39,502 bases of DNA, from NCBI GenBank assembly GCA_023653095.1, contig JAMNXP010000003.1, positions 1-39,502 on the forward strand, in the 5' to 3' direction. Below, in pieces: positions 17,922 to 28,931 of this stretch. The stretch's first letter is position 1. Every line of letters begins with the position of its first letter. A program made the position numbers and the translations under genes. The notes under the pieces are model-generated. The model was not told where the DNA came from and ran no database searches. It saw nothing but the letters and a program-made list of their open reading frames with translations. The DNA is from Bacteroidia bacterium. Its GTDB lineage: Bacteria; Bacteroidota; Bacteroidia; NS11-12g; UBA955.

Positions 17922-20189
17922 TTGATTACCAAACAATCAGCCAAGAAACACTCTTTTTGGAAAATTACCGCATTAATCCTGCTGGGATTTGGCCTGCTCG
18001 AAATTTTCAGTTTCGCTAAATACAACATTCATCTCCCAAAACTCATTCAGTTGGGAGTAGATTTTGATATCCGACATAAAGGCTGGGAACTCAAAAACTA
18101 CGTTGAAGAGAACCAAGAAAATCCGTATGACGTGAAAGACACCCTTAAAATTGAAATGACTCAGGTTGATTTTGCTGCGATGAATGACGAGTGGCTTGAG
18201 TTTTACAAAAATAAGCACCAACTTGACGGCTCACCTTGGGTAGAAAAAAAAGGGAAATACCCGGTTCAAGTAAAACACATCAACGGAGACCATAAATGGC
18301 ACAAGGCCAAAATATCTATGGTGGGAATGTGGACAGACCACCATCCCAACTTGCAACGATTCTCCATAAAACTCAAATTGTCAGATGATAATAGAATCTT
18401 TGGCAGCAAAGCCGTTAATCTCATCTTGCCTGAAACCCGTAGCATCATCATTGACCCTCTTGCCAATGACCTCTACAAAACCTTGTTCAACGGAATAGCG
18501 CTTCAATACAATCCCGTTATTGTTCAATTTCGCAAGAATCAACCCGTACTCACGCTTAGAGAAGAGAATTTCGATAAATTCCTCATTGAGCGCAACCGAA
18601 AACGTGAAAGTGTCATCTTCGAAAAAGGCTTTGCTGGTGGGCTCAAACACCTGCCTGGTTATGAGAAAGAATCACCTCAAGGTGATTTCAACTATGAATT
18701 CCCCGATTCAAGCAGACAGGCGGCTCTAAAAAATACCCTTTGGAGACATTTCAACAAACCTTCAGATACTTTGTTCAAGATGGTCGACAAAGAAAAATTC
18801 TTAGGGATGTTAGCCATTGGAATTTTCTTTAAGAGTTGGCACCACTTGGTAGACATTAACCTCCACTGGTATTACAATCCCGTCAATCACAAATTAGAAC
18901 CCCTCATCAGAGAAGTGGGAATGTACCCTGATTTTGGTTTTAAAAAAGAAATCAAGTCCGCCCAAGACCGCATTGATCATTACCAATTTCAGTTTGATTA
19001 TTACCACAAAACCATCGCACATGGACTGCCAAATTTCATAAATTCATACACCCAGTTTTTGAGTAAAACAGATCCTTTGTTTTTGCAGAAATTGGATCAA
19101 AATGTGTTGAAAGTGGCTCAAGCCGTTCAACAGAAAATCAATCATTATCCATATCAAAAGCCCTATGAAATGTTACCAGCTAGATTTCAACAGGCTCAAA
19201 AAGGCATCATAGATGTTTTAAAAATGAGGTCTGCTGAGCTCCTAAAGATTCCCACTCAAAACTATCGAGAAGAATCAAATACGGCTGCCAATAACATCAT
19301 TCGTTGGAAAAATAACGTGGTTTTAAATGAAAACGGATTTACCCTCAAGGAAAACCAAACACTCATCATTGAACCAGGCACACAAATACTTTTTACCGGT
19401 AAAAACTGTGTGGTAAAACTTCTTGGAAGCACGCAGTCTCAAGGCACCAAGTCTCTACCCATTATATGGCTGGTAGCTCCTCAAACAAACGGCAGCTTGT
19501 TCATTCAAAACCAAGGGAAACTTCAACTTATACATTGTATTTTCGACGGATTTTCCAGCCTTTCTGACGGAATTTGGTCCACTCCCGCGGGAATAACCAT
19601 TCATGAATCGCACTATGCCCAGTTACTGAATTGCACTTTCAAAAACAACCGTAAAGGCGACGACATGTTAAACCTATTTGGCTGTAATAATTTCAACATG
19701 TGGCAATGCAGTTTTGAGAACATATTATCTGATGCATTTGATTCAGATTTCTCTTCGGGGACTGTCAATCAATGTACATTCTCAAACATTGGTAATGATG
19801 GTGTAGACGGATCAGGAAGCAATATCACTGTGACTCATTCTCATTTCAATTTTGTTCAAGACAAGACCATTTCTTCCGGAGAAAAGAGCCAATTTATAGC
19901 TCACCACAACACCATTGATTCATGTGCCATTGCCTTTGTTTCCAAAGATTTGAGCGTACTCAAAGAATCATCAAATAAACTCACCAACAATCAACTTGAT
20001 TACGCAGCTTTTGTTAAAAAACCAGAATATGGGCCAGCAAGCATTCAATCAGACCAAGATCTTAACACCAAGAAATATTTATTTCAGCGAAAATCTATCA
20101 TTAAACACGGCGGAAAAAAGATTGTGATGATTAAAGACGTTGAATCAAAACTATACGGAAATGAATTCGGCAGAGCAACCAAAAAATAA
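17922..20189 (+). CDS. Membrane-anchored CotH-like protein with C-terminal beta-helix
   Basis: The 755-residue protein starts at TTG. The in-frame TAA of the upstream gene at 17907-17909 excludes an earlier start, and the first ATG lies beyond the membrane helix at residues 12-31, so TTG is the only start that keeps the anchor. Residues about 60-430 resemble the CotH family seen in DUF4956/VTC clusters (KISMVGMWTDHH, RFSIKLKL, LTLREENFDKFLIERN, HHLVDINLHWYYN). Where kinase-type CotH proteins usually have an Asp-rich metal site, I read EPLIREVGMYPDFGF, so activity is uncertain. Residues about 450-720 are a parallel beta-helix with acidic coils (KGDDMLNLFG, SDAFDSD, NDGVDGS). The bulk is probably periplasmic. 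Confidence 0.8.
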   Translation: MITKQSAKKHSFWKITALILLGFGLLEIFSFAKYNIHLPKLIQLGVDFDIRHKGWELKNYVEENQENPYDVKDTLKIEMTQVDFAAMNDEWLEFYKNKHQLDGSPWVEKKGKYPVQVKHINGDHKWHKAKISMVGMWTDHHPNLQRFSIKLKLSDDNRIFGSKAVNLILPETRSIIIDPLANDLYKTLFNGIALQYNPVIVQFRKNQPVLTLREENFDKFLIERNRKRESVIFEKGFAGGLKHLPGYEKESPQGDFNYEFPDSSRQAALKNTLWRHFNKPSDTLFKMVDKEKFLGMLAIGIFFKSWHHLVDINLHWYYNPVNHKLEPLIREVGMYPDFGFKKEIKSAQDRIDHYQFQFDYYHKTIAHGLPNFINSYTQFLSKTDPLFLQKLDQNVLKVAQAVQQKINHYPYQKPYEMLPARFQQAQKGIIDVLKMRSAELLKIPTQNYREESNTAANNIIRWKNNVVLNENGFTLKENQTLIIEPGTQILFTGKNCVVKLLGSTQSQGTKSLPIIWLVAPQTNGSLFIQNQGKLQLIHCIFDGFSSLSDGIWSTPAGITIHESHYAQLLNCTFKNNRKGDDMLNLFGCNNFNMWQCSFENILSDAFDSDFSSGTVNQCTFSNIGNDGVDGSGSNITVTHSHFNFVQDKTISSGEKSQFIAHHNTIDSCAIAFVSKDLSVLKESSNKLTNNQLDYAAFVKKPEYGPASIQSDQDLNTKKYLFQRKSIIKHGGKKIVMIKDVESKLYGNEFGRATKK

Positions 20190-20844
20190 TACAGATTTTA
20201 GATTCGAAAAAAAGTTCGTTGCTTCTGTCAATGACCTAATGTTTATTGAAAACTACATCCAAAGCCGTGGTGCATCGCCTATCTATCAGCCTCGTTGGAT
20301 CAACAATATTTACACTGATTTTGACGACATGCGAAGTCTTCACGAAAATATGGATGGACTTTCACTCCGCGTAAAAACTCGTTTTAGATGGTACGGCGAA
20401 ACCTTTGGCAATATTCAAATTACCGCTGAACAGAAGATAAAATCAGACGACGTCAATCGAAAAAACTCCATCAAACTGGGCTCATTCAATTTTTCAAATT
20501 ACCAAGAAACCCTCAACTTATATTTAGAAATCTCAGAACGACTTCTTGAGAATGATCAAGATGGACTTTTTTGGAACGTCATTCAACAACACCCCACCCT
20601 CATCAATAGATATCACAGGTCTTATTACATGAGTTTAGACAACCAAGTGAGAATCACCATTGACACTGAGTTACAGTATTATAACTGCCAATTTGAAACA
20701 ATTTCTCACCATGACCACATCATCATTGAGCTCAAAAGTCCCAGCGAAAATCTCATCAGCGGTGATTTCCTACCCCTTCAATTGAATAAATCTTCCAAAT
20801 ACGTGGAAGGCATGGTCAGCACAGATCCGGAGTTTATTTGGTAA
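20161..20844 (+). CDS. VTC-domain polyphosphate polymerase
   Basis: The 227-residue protein matches the VTC domain, the tunnel-shaped catalytic fold that makes polyphosphate from ATP in the eukaryotic vacuolar VTC4. The expected basic and acidic motifs occur in order: FRFEKKF (13-19), NNIYTDF (48-54), LRVKTRFRWYG (69-79), AEQKIKS (89-95), LINRYHRSYY (147-156), RITIDTEL (164-171), IIELK (188-192) and KSSKYVEGM (210-218). All lie at the positions of tunnel residues. The ATG at 20161 overlaps the CotH gene by 29 nt; a TTG at 20140 is the alternative. It is soluble and cytoplasmic, and probably works with the DUF4956 membrane protein two genes upstream. Confidence 0.9.
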   Translation: MNSAEQPKNNTDFRFEKKFVASVNDLMFIENYIQSRGASPIYQPRWINNIYTDFDDMRSLHENMDGLSLRVKTRFRWYGETFGNIQITAEQKIKSDDVNRKNSIKLGSFNFSNYQETLNLYLEISERLLENDQDGLFWNVIQQHPTLINRYHRSYYMSLDNQVRITIDTELQYYNCQFETISHHDHIIIELKSPSENLISGDFLPLQLNKSSKYVEGMVSTDPEFIW

Positions 20845-20852
20845 GACTCCAA

Positions 20853-22172
20853 CTATTTACCCATCAACAACTCCCCACTCAATCTGAGTATTGAATATCT
20901 CAGCTTCAACAAGTTCAATTGCGCGGTATTTAAAGCGTTCTGAACTTGTAGCGCATTTAGCTGCACTTGCCGCAAATCATTATAACCAATCAACCCCTCT
21001 TGATAACTTTTTTGTGCGCGTTTGACAGCCAAATTTGCCAAATCTACCGAACCCATAAGAGTCGAAATATTCATCTCCAAAGTTGACTGATCTAAAAATG
21101 CATTGGTAACCCAATGCTGAATTTCTAAACGTGCTTGCTCGCGTTCTTTTTCTGAAATCACCACTTGCAATTGAGTATTCTTTAGCGCTGCAGAAAGCTG
21201 CCCACCATTGAAAATGGGTACCGCCAATGCTGCAGAACTATTTATTCCCAAGGTACTTTGTGCCAAAATAATACCTGCGCCATTCTGGGATTGTTGCGCC
21301 CCATAACCCGCATTTAAAGTCAACTGAGGCAACATCCTGCTCCGTGATATTCCCACATTATTTTGGGAAATTTCTAAAGTCAACTCAGCCAATTTCAAAT
21401 TCACATTGCTCTTCAATGCCTTTTCCATGACCTCATCTAAACTCCCTACCAGGGGCACCGGCAACTCATTGCTAATGGCAGCCATAAAATCAGGTGATTG
21501 TCCCATCAACAACTTCAAGGCCAATGTTTCCTTCTCCAAACCTACATTTCTCTGAAATAAACTTAAGCTATCATTGCGATAATCCATTTCAGCATTCATC
21601 ACATCCAAGGATGTTTTAGTTCCCGATTGATATGCCAATTTGGTGTACTTGAACCTTTCCGCCGAAATTCGTAAATTCACTTCTAACGCAGCGATATCTA
21701 AACGGTTTTGCTGGATATTCGCATATTTATTTATAACCTCGAAAGCGGTATTCTCTCCCAATAATTCTGATTGAACTTCTGATAATCCCCACTGTTTTTT
21801 TAAGTTCTGGTAAGTGAATTTCCGGCCAAATCCGTTAAATGCAACATAGCTTAACCCCAAATTACCCCCAAAACTGGTATTTACGGCTCCGTCACGTTCA
21901 ACATCCGGCAATCCTCCTGCAAATTCCAAACGAGTATTATTTTGACTGAAAGACCCATTTCCAGTAGCATTTAAGGATGGAAAATACCCTGCCTGTCCCA
22001 AGGTAGATAAATTAGCTGACTGTAAAGTTCGCAAGTCTGCTACTTGAACATCAAGGTTATTTTTCAATGCCATTGCAATGGCATCTGATAGGTTAAAACT
22101 ATCTAGAGATTGTGACTGCAGACCCGTAAATGAGCTTACAATCCCTGCCAATAAACAAAACTTCTTAATCAT
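20853..22172 (-). CDS. TolC-family outer-membrane efflux protein
   Basis: The 439-residue protein has a signal peptide (ending around LQSQ). It shows the duplicated helical repeats of TolC-type outer-membrane factors, for example LSDAIAMALKNNLDVQVADL, VINKYANIQQNRLDIAALEVNL, and the KSYQEGLIGYNDLRQVQLNALQ repeat near the end. It forms the outer-membrane channel of a tripartite pump. Its start overlaps the end of the RND gene by 8 nt and it is the last gene of the adaptor-pump-channel operon. Its stop is only 8 nt from the stop of the convergent VTC gene, with no terminator between them. Confidence 0.93.
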   Translation of the reverse strand: MIKKFCLLAGIVSSFTGLQSQSLDSFNLSDAIAMALKNNLDVQVADLRTLQSANLSTLGQAGYFPSLNATGNGSFSQNNTRLEFAGGLPDVERDGAVNTSFGGNLGLSYVAFNGFGRKFTYQNLKKQWGLSEVQSELLGENTAFEVINKYANIQQNRLDIAALEVNLRISAERFKYTKLAYQSGTKTSLDVMNAEMDYRNDSLSLFQRNVGLEKETLALKLLMGQSPDFMAAISNELPVPLVGSLDEVMEKALKSNVNLKLAELTLEISQNNVGISRSRMLPQLTLNAGYGAQQSQNGAGIILAQSTLGINSSAALAVPIFNGGQLSAALKNTQLQVVISEKEREQARLEIQHWVTNAFLDQSTLEMNISTLMGSVDLANLAVKRAQKSYQEGLIGYNDLRQVQLNALQVQNALNTAQLNLLKLRYSILRLSGELLMGK

Positions 22173-25100
22173 TTTTCAGCTCCTCCAATTCAGATCTCAA
22201 TTCTATAATAGCAGGTTCAACGGATTCAGCCGATGGTATTTCACCAGCGTCCCATACAAACCAACCAAATCGTTTAATGTTATTCCATGCGCTCAAGAAT
22301 ACCGGCAACATGATGAGGGTCAATATAGTTGCTAAAGCAATTCCATAAGCCACTGATATGGCCATGGGAATCAAGAACTGAGCTTGAAAGCTTTTTTCTA
22401 AGATCAGCGGAGCTAAACCTGCAACCGTGGTGGCACTGGTCAAAAATATGGCTCTGAATCTAGAATAACCTGCTTGATATACTGCGTCTTTGAAGGGCAT
22501 TCCTTCTTTTAGGAAACCATTCATTTTATCAATCAACACCAAACTATCATTCACAATAATCCCTATTAATGCAACCACTCCCAAGAAACTCAGAATACTC
22601 ATTTGTTGTCCATGAATGACGTGTCCCCATGCAACACCAATCAAACTAAAAGGAACTAAAAACACCATAATGACCAGCGCCTGTGATAAACTTCTAAAAG
22701 TCAGAGTGATGATGGCTAAAATACTCAACAATACAAAAGGCAAAGCAAATTTTGAACTCTTCTGGGTTTTTGCAGCTTCGCGATTCTGCCCCTCAAACAA
22801 CGGCGATACGCTGGGGTATTTCGCCAACAGTGGGGGCATCAATTCAGCCTTTATGCGCGAAATTATTTCGGGCGCTGACACCATAGCATTGCTCAACTCA
22901 GCTTCAATAGTCACTTGCCTTTGTCCGTCTAAATGATCTATATCCACTACCCCACGTTTGATAGATATTTGTGCCAACTCCTTTAATGGTACGTCTCTAC
23001 CATCAGTTGTTCGGATGCGCATATCTTCCATTCTTTGAACACTATTTCTTTGTTCCTCGTTGTATCTAACCCATACCTTTACTTCGTCTTTTCCGCGCTG
23101 CAATCTTTGGGCTTCATAACCAAAATACCCGCGTCTCACTTGCGCCAATAACTGAGCTTCGTTAAAACCCAAAGAATATGCTTTGTCTGTGAGTTTCAAA
23201 TTAATTTCTTTTCGGCCCTGTTGGATGCTCTCAATTACATCCTTTAACTCAGGAATGGCCGACATTTTCTCACGTAACTCTGATTTTGCAGCATCCAATT
23301 CTTTGGTATTGCTGCTCAAAAGGGTCACTGAAACGGGCTTTCCAAAGGCACTCGCTTGTCCGAAAGTCAATTTCTCAGCATCATCCATCGACCCGAGTTC
23401 TTTTCTAAAAAGTGCCGCTAAATCCATAGAACTAATTCCCCTAAATTCAGACGGCAACAAAATGGCATTTACACTTCCTTGGCTGGCAGACGGTCCTACT
23501 TTTCGCTCAATTTTAGTTACTACTTCTTTTCCGTCGGTTCTTTTTGAGGACAATTGACTGTTAACCCTCTTAACCGCCTCTTCAATACGAACCAAACGTT
23601 CGTTAGTTATCTCTTCTCGGGTTCCGGAAGGCATGGTTAGTTCAATAGGAACATCGTTTCGTTCCAAAACGGGAAAAAAGGTAAACTTAATCCATCCGCC
23701 TTTGGCACCTCCCACAGTTATAATCACCAAACCAACCATGAATAAAAATGCAAACCATTTATGTCCCAAGGCAAACCTCAAAACGGGAGAATATAGACGG
23801 TCTCTCATGAAACTCATCAACTTGTCAGAAAATCGCTCAAAGACGTTCTTATTGTTGCCTTCGGCAGTTAGTGCTTTTGAATGTGCCATATGAGAAGGCA
23901 AAAACATCAAAGCCTCAACTAGTGAAACAAACAAAGTAGCAATGACCACAAATGCCAATTCACTGAAAAAATCACCTGCACGGCCATCCACCAAAAAGAA
24001 AAAACTGAATGCCACCATTGTGGTAACCACCGATGAAAACACTGCTGGCATAACCTCAACAGTACCATCAATAGCAGCTCTGATCGCTGATTTTCCTTGC
24101 TCGTAGTGACTGTATATATTTTCACTGATGACTATGCCATCATCTACCAAAATACCAACCACTACAATCATCCCAAAGAGCGATATTACATTGATTGTAA
24201 CCCCTGACCAGTAAGCCAGAATAAACATCCCCAAGAAAGCAACGGGAATTCCCATGGCCACCCAAAAGGCAATACGAATGTTTAAAAACATGGAAAGCAG
24301 CACCAAAACCAGAATCATACCAATGATTCCATTGTCAATGAGAAGTTGCTTTCTTTCATTTAAGGTTTCAGACTGGTCTCTAATGAGTGTGGCTTTTAAC
24401 TGAGGATTTTGTTCTTGAAATTCAGCAAAGTACTCTCTCACAAAGGCGGCATTTTTTAATAAATCTTCCCTATCTGTGCTTTGCACTAACACCTCCACCG
24501 CTGGCTTTCCGTCAATAAAGATTCTATTAGGATCTTCTGCCCACTTATCTTTTACAGTGGCTACATCTTTCAAACGCACCAATGATCCGTTAGACTGCGT
24601 TATCAGCACCAGATTCTCTAACTCTTGAGCGTGATATCCTTTATTTCTGCTGCGTATCAATAATTCTTCTTGCGGAGTCTTTACGGTTCCACCGGTAATA
24701 TCAATATTGCTGCTTTTAATCAATAAACCCGCCTGCTCCAAGGTCAAATTATGGCGTCTTAACGAGGCGTCATCAAAGGAAATTTCTATTTCTTCCTGAG
24801 GAAATCCAGACAACTCCACTTTTGAAATCCCTTCAAACTTCAATAAGTCTTTCTCCACTCTTCGGGCATAACTCTTTAATGCACTCAAAGAAATTTCATT
24901 TCCAGAAATGCCGTAATTGATGGTAAAATTGATGTTCTCTCTCAGAAATACCAGCGGCCGCTCCAAGTCTGTGGGGAAATTATTGATGCTATTGACTGCA
25001 TTCTGTACATCCTCCAATGCCTGAGAAGTACTATAACCTTTCTCTACCTCCACAGTTACGATGGCTAGATTCTCTTTACTCTTTGAAGTTACTCTCTCAA

Positions 25101-25335
25101 TTCCGCTAACTCCTTGTAACTTCTCCTCTACTATGGCTACAACCCCATCTTCTAATTCTTCAGGTGACGCACCAGGATAAACCAAATTTACATTGATGAT
25201 TCGGCTGTCTACCAAAGGAAAAAAACTCGCTGTCATCTTTGAATACGCCACAAATCCAGACATGGTCAAAATTACCAATAAGGTATTGACCGAAACCGGA
25301 TATTTTATAAAATATGTGATCAGCTTTTTCATCAT
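22165..25335 (-). CDS. RND-family (HAE1/AcrB-like) inner-membrane efflux pump
   Basis: The 1056-residue proton-driven transporter has twelve expected membrane helices and two large periplasmic loops. The N-terminus ITYFIKYPVSVNTLL is typical, as is the GASPEELEDGVV segment of the first porter loop. The paired acidic residues Asp398-Asp399 in TM4 (GILVDDGIVISENI), needed for proton relay, are present. The second half has GIIVNDSLVLIDKMN. It works with the adaptor and TolC-like protein to expel drugs, bile-like compounds or lipids. The substrate cannot be predicted. The first ATG overlaps the adaptor stop as ATGA. Confidence 0.95.
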   Translation of the reverse strand: MMKKLITYFIKYPVSVNTLLVILTMSGFVAYSKMTASFFPLVDSRIINVNLVYPGASPEELEDGVVAIVEEKLQGVSGIERVTSKSKENLAIVTVEVEKGYSTSQALEDVQNAVNSINNFPTDLERPLVFLRENINFTINYGISGNEISLSALKSYARRVEKDLLKFEGISKVELSGFPQEEIEISFDDASLRRHNLTLEQAGLLIKSSNIDITGGTVKTPQEELLIRSRNKGYHAQELENLVLITQSNGSLVRLKDVATVKDKWAEDPNRIFIDGKPAVEVLVQSTDREDLLKNAAFVREYFAEFQEQNPQLKATLIRDQSETLNERKQLLIDNGIIGMILVLVLLSMFLNIRIAFWVAMGIPVAFLGMFILAYWSGVTINVISLFGMIVVVGILVDDGIVISENIYSHYEQGKSAIRAAIDGTVEVMPAVFSSVVTTMVAFSFFFLVDGRAGDFFSELAFVVIATLFVSLVEALMFLPSHMAHSKALTAEGNNKNVFERFSDKLMSFMRDRLYSPVLRFALGHKWFAFLFMVGLVIITVGGAKGGWIKFTFFPVLERNDVPIELTMPSGTREEITNERLVRIEEAVKRVNSQLSSKRTDGKEVVTKIERKVGPSASQGSVNAILLPSEFRGISSMDLAALFRKELGSMDDAEKLTFGQASAFGKPVSVTLLSSNTKELDAAKSELREKMSAIPELKDVIESIQQGRKEINLKLTDKAYSLGFNEAQLLAQVRRGYFGYEAQRLQRGKDEVKVWVRYNEEQRNSVQRMEDMRIRTTDGRDVPLKELAQISIKRGVVDIDHLDGQRQVTIEAELSNAMVSAPEIISRIKAELMPPLLAKYPSVSPLFEGQNREAAKTQKSSKFALPFVLLSILAIITLTFRSLSQALVIMVFLVPFSLIGVAWGHVIHGQQMSILSFLGVVALIGIIVNDSLVLIDKMNGFLKEGMPFKDAVYQAGYSRFRAIFLTSATTVAGLAPLILEKSFQAQFLIPMAISVAYGIALATILTLIMLPVFLSAWNNIKRFGWFVWDAGEIPSAESVEPAIIELRSELEELKND

Positions 25336-26468
25336 TTACCCGCCATTTGTGGCACAACTTTCATTCCTTCAAATCCACCAGAAATTTGCTGACTCACTAA
25401 AATTGTGCCCGCTTCCAACCCCGACACTAAGGCTTTCTGCCCTTTATATCCATGAACAATCACGGGTTTAACAACCAAGGTAGAATCTTTATCATTTACT
25501 AAAAATACGGTTTGTTCATTGCTCAATAGGTTCCTTGCAATTTCAATGCTACCATTAACCTCTGCTGCGGCAATATTCATTTCAAAAAATTGCCCCTCTT
25601 TCAATTCGGGGTGATTAATTTGAATGATTACGCTCACCATCTGAGTTTGCAAATCAACTACTTCATTAAATCTGAGAATTCGCCCTAAATACGCTTTGCC
25701 TTCAGAAGTTAATTGTACGCTTTGTCCTTCTCTCAGATACTTAAGCTGACTAGGAACCACAGAAGCTTCCAATTCAAAAACACCTGGCTGCACGAATGTT
25801 CCAATTTTTTGCCCTGCTCTCACTAATGCGCCTGGTTCAATATTGGTCTCTACCAAAACCCCTAAGTAAGGTGCGGCTATTCTGTATTTGGCTAATCTCT
25901 CTTCCAAACTTTTAATGTTATAATAATTAGTTAAAACACTTCTAGCTGATAAAAACTTCTTCAATGAAGTTGAATTTACCACAGGCAATTCAGGCAATGA
26001 TTTCTCAACTTGAATTTTCTGGATGAATGCCTCCCAAGAAGCAAATTCACTAGAATGATCTATTTGAATGTCGGGCATCACTTGAGAAACCAAACCTAAA
26101 AACGCTGAACGTTGTGATTTCAACTGTCCTTCAAATTCCTTGGAATCAATAACAGCAATCGGTGAACCTTCTCCTATACGAGCCCCTTTCCTAAAGTTTG
26201 CATTCTGCAACACCCCAGTAACTTCTGCATAAACCTCAAATCTATTTTGTGCTTTCAACCTTCCTGAAGCTACAACATTGAGCCTATTGCTTTGCAAAAT
26301 CACCTCACTCACTTCCACCGTCTTGGTTCTGAACGAAGTCAAAGGAGCCTTTGTCTCTTTGGGAGCAGACAACTTTTTAGAGATAAACACACTCAACAAG
26401 ATAGCTGCAATCCCCAAAACCACTGATCTCACCAAGGTCTTGTTACCGCGAAGTTCTAATTTCATCAT
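25332..26468 (-). CDS. RND periplasmic adaptor (membrane fusion protein)
   Basis: The 378-residue protein has one N-terminal membrane helix (residues about 14-31). A biotinyl-lipoyl-like barrel follows (VTGVLQNANFRKGARIGEGS), then a helical hairpin region, then a second lipoyl half (RIAAPYLGVLVETNIEPGALV) and beta-barrel and membrane-proximal domains ending with GLEAGTILVSQQISGG. It links the RND pump to the TolC-like channel. It is the first gene of the operon. Two adjacent ATGs (26468 and 26465) are possible starts. A -7 element lies 24 nt upstream. Confidence 0.93.
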   Translation of the reverse strand: MMKLELRGNKTLVRSVVLGIAAILLSVFISKKLSAPKETKAPLTSFRTKTVEVSEVILQSNRLNVVASGRLKAQNRFEVYAEVTGVLQNANFRKGARIGEGSPIAVIDSKEFEGQLKSQRSAFLGLVSQVMPDIQIDHSSEFASWEAFIQKIQVEKSLPELPVVNSTSLKKFLSARSVLTNYYNIKSLEERLAKYRIAAPYLGVLVETNIEPGALVRAGQKIGTFVQPGVFELEASVVPSQLKYLREGQSVQLTSEGKAYLGRILRFNEVVDLQTQMVSVIIQINHPELKEGQFFEMNIAAAEVNGSIEIARNLLSNEQTVFLVNDKDSTLVVKPVIVHGYKGQKALVSGLEAGTILVSQQISGGFEGMKVVPQMAGK

Positions 26469-26491
26469 TTAAACAGAGATTTAATAATCAA

Positions 26492-26499
26492 CAAATTTA
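26492..26499 (-). promoter_or_regulatory. -7 promoter element for the efflux operon
   Basis: The minus strand reads TAAATTTG, an exact TAnnTTTG match, with a predicted transcript start near 26485 and a leader of about 20 nt. No correctly spaced -33 box is evident. No TetR/MarR gene is adjacent. Confidence 0.55.
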
Positions 26500-26542
26500 C
26501 GAACAAATAAATCGTCTGCCGGCCAGTTTTTTACCAATAAGG

Positions 26543-26582
26543 ACTTTTGTCACACACAAGTACTTTATATTTATTTTATAAA
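26543..26582. promoter_or_regulatory. Two dyads in the katG / efflux divergent region
   Basis: ACTTTTGT and ACACAAGT (26543-26561) form a near-perfect inverted repeat around a 3-nt centre. TTTATA and TATAAA (26564-26582) form an AT-rich dyad around 7 nt. The pair lies between two divergent promoters, 44 nt upstream of the katG -7 element. It could be an operator for an oxidative-stress regulator. The AT-rich dyad only loosely resembles a PerR box and has a different spacing. Confidence 0.35.
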
Positions 26583-26625
26583 TGAACTATTGTTTCTATT
26601 TATGATTTTTCGCGCAAAAATTATG

Positions 26626-26633
26626 TAAATTTG
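26626..26633 (+). promoter_or_regulatory. -7 promoter element for katG
   Basis: TAAATTTG matches TAnnTTTG exactly. It would give a leader of about 83 nt before the ATG at 26723, and that leader contains a heptad array. Confidence 0.55.
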
Positions 26634-26641
26634 TCTGTTGA

Positions 26642-28927
<2,286 letters not shown>

Positions 28928-28931
28928 TTGG

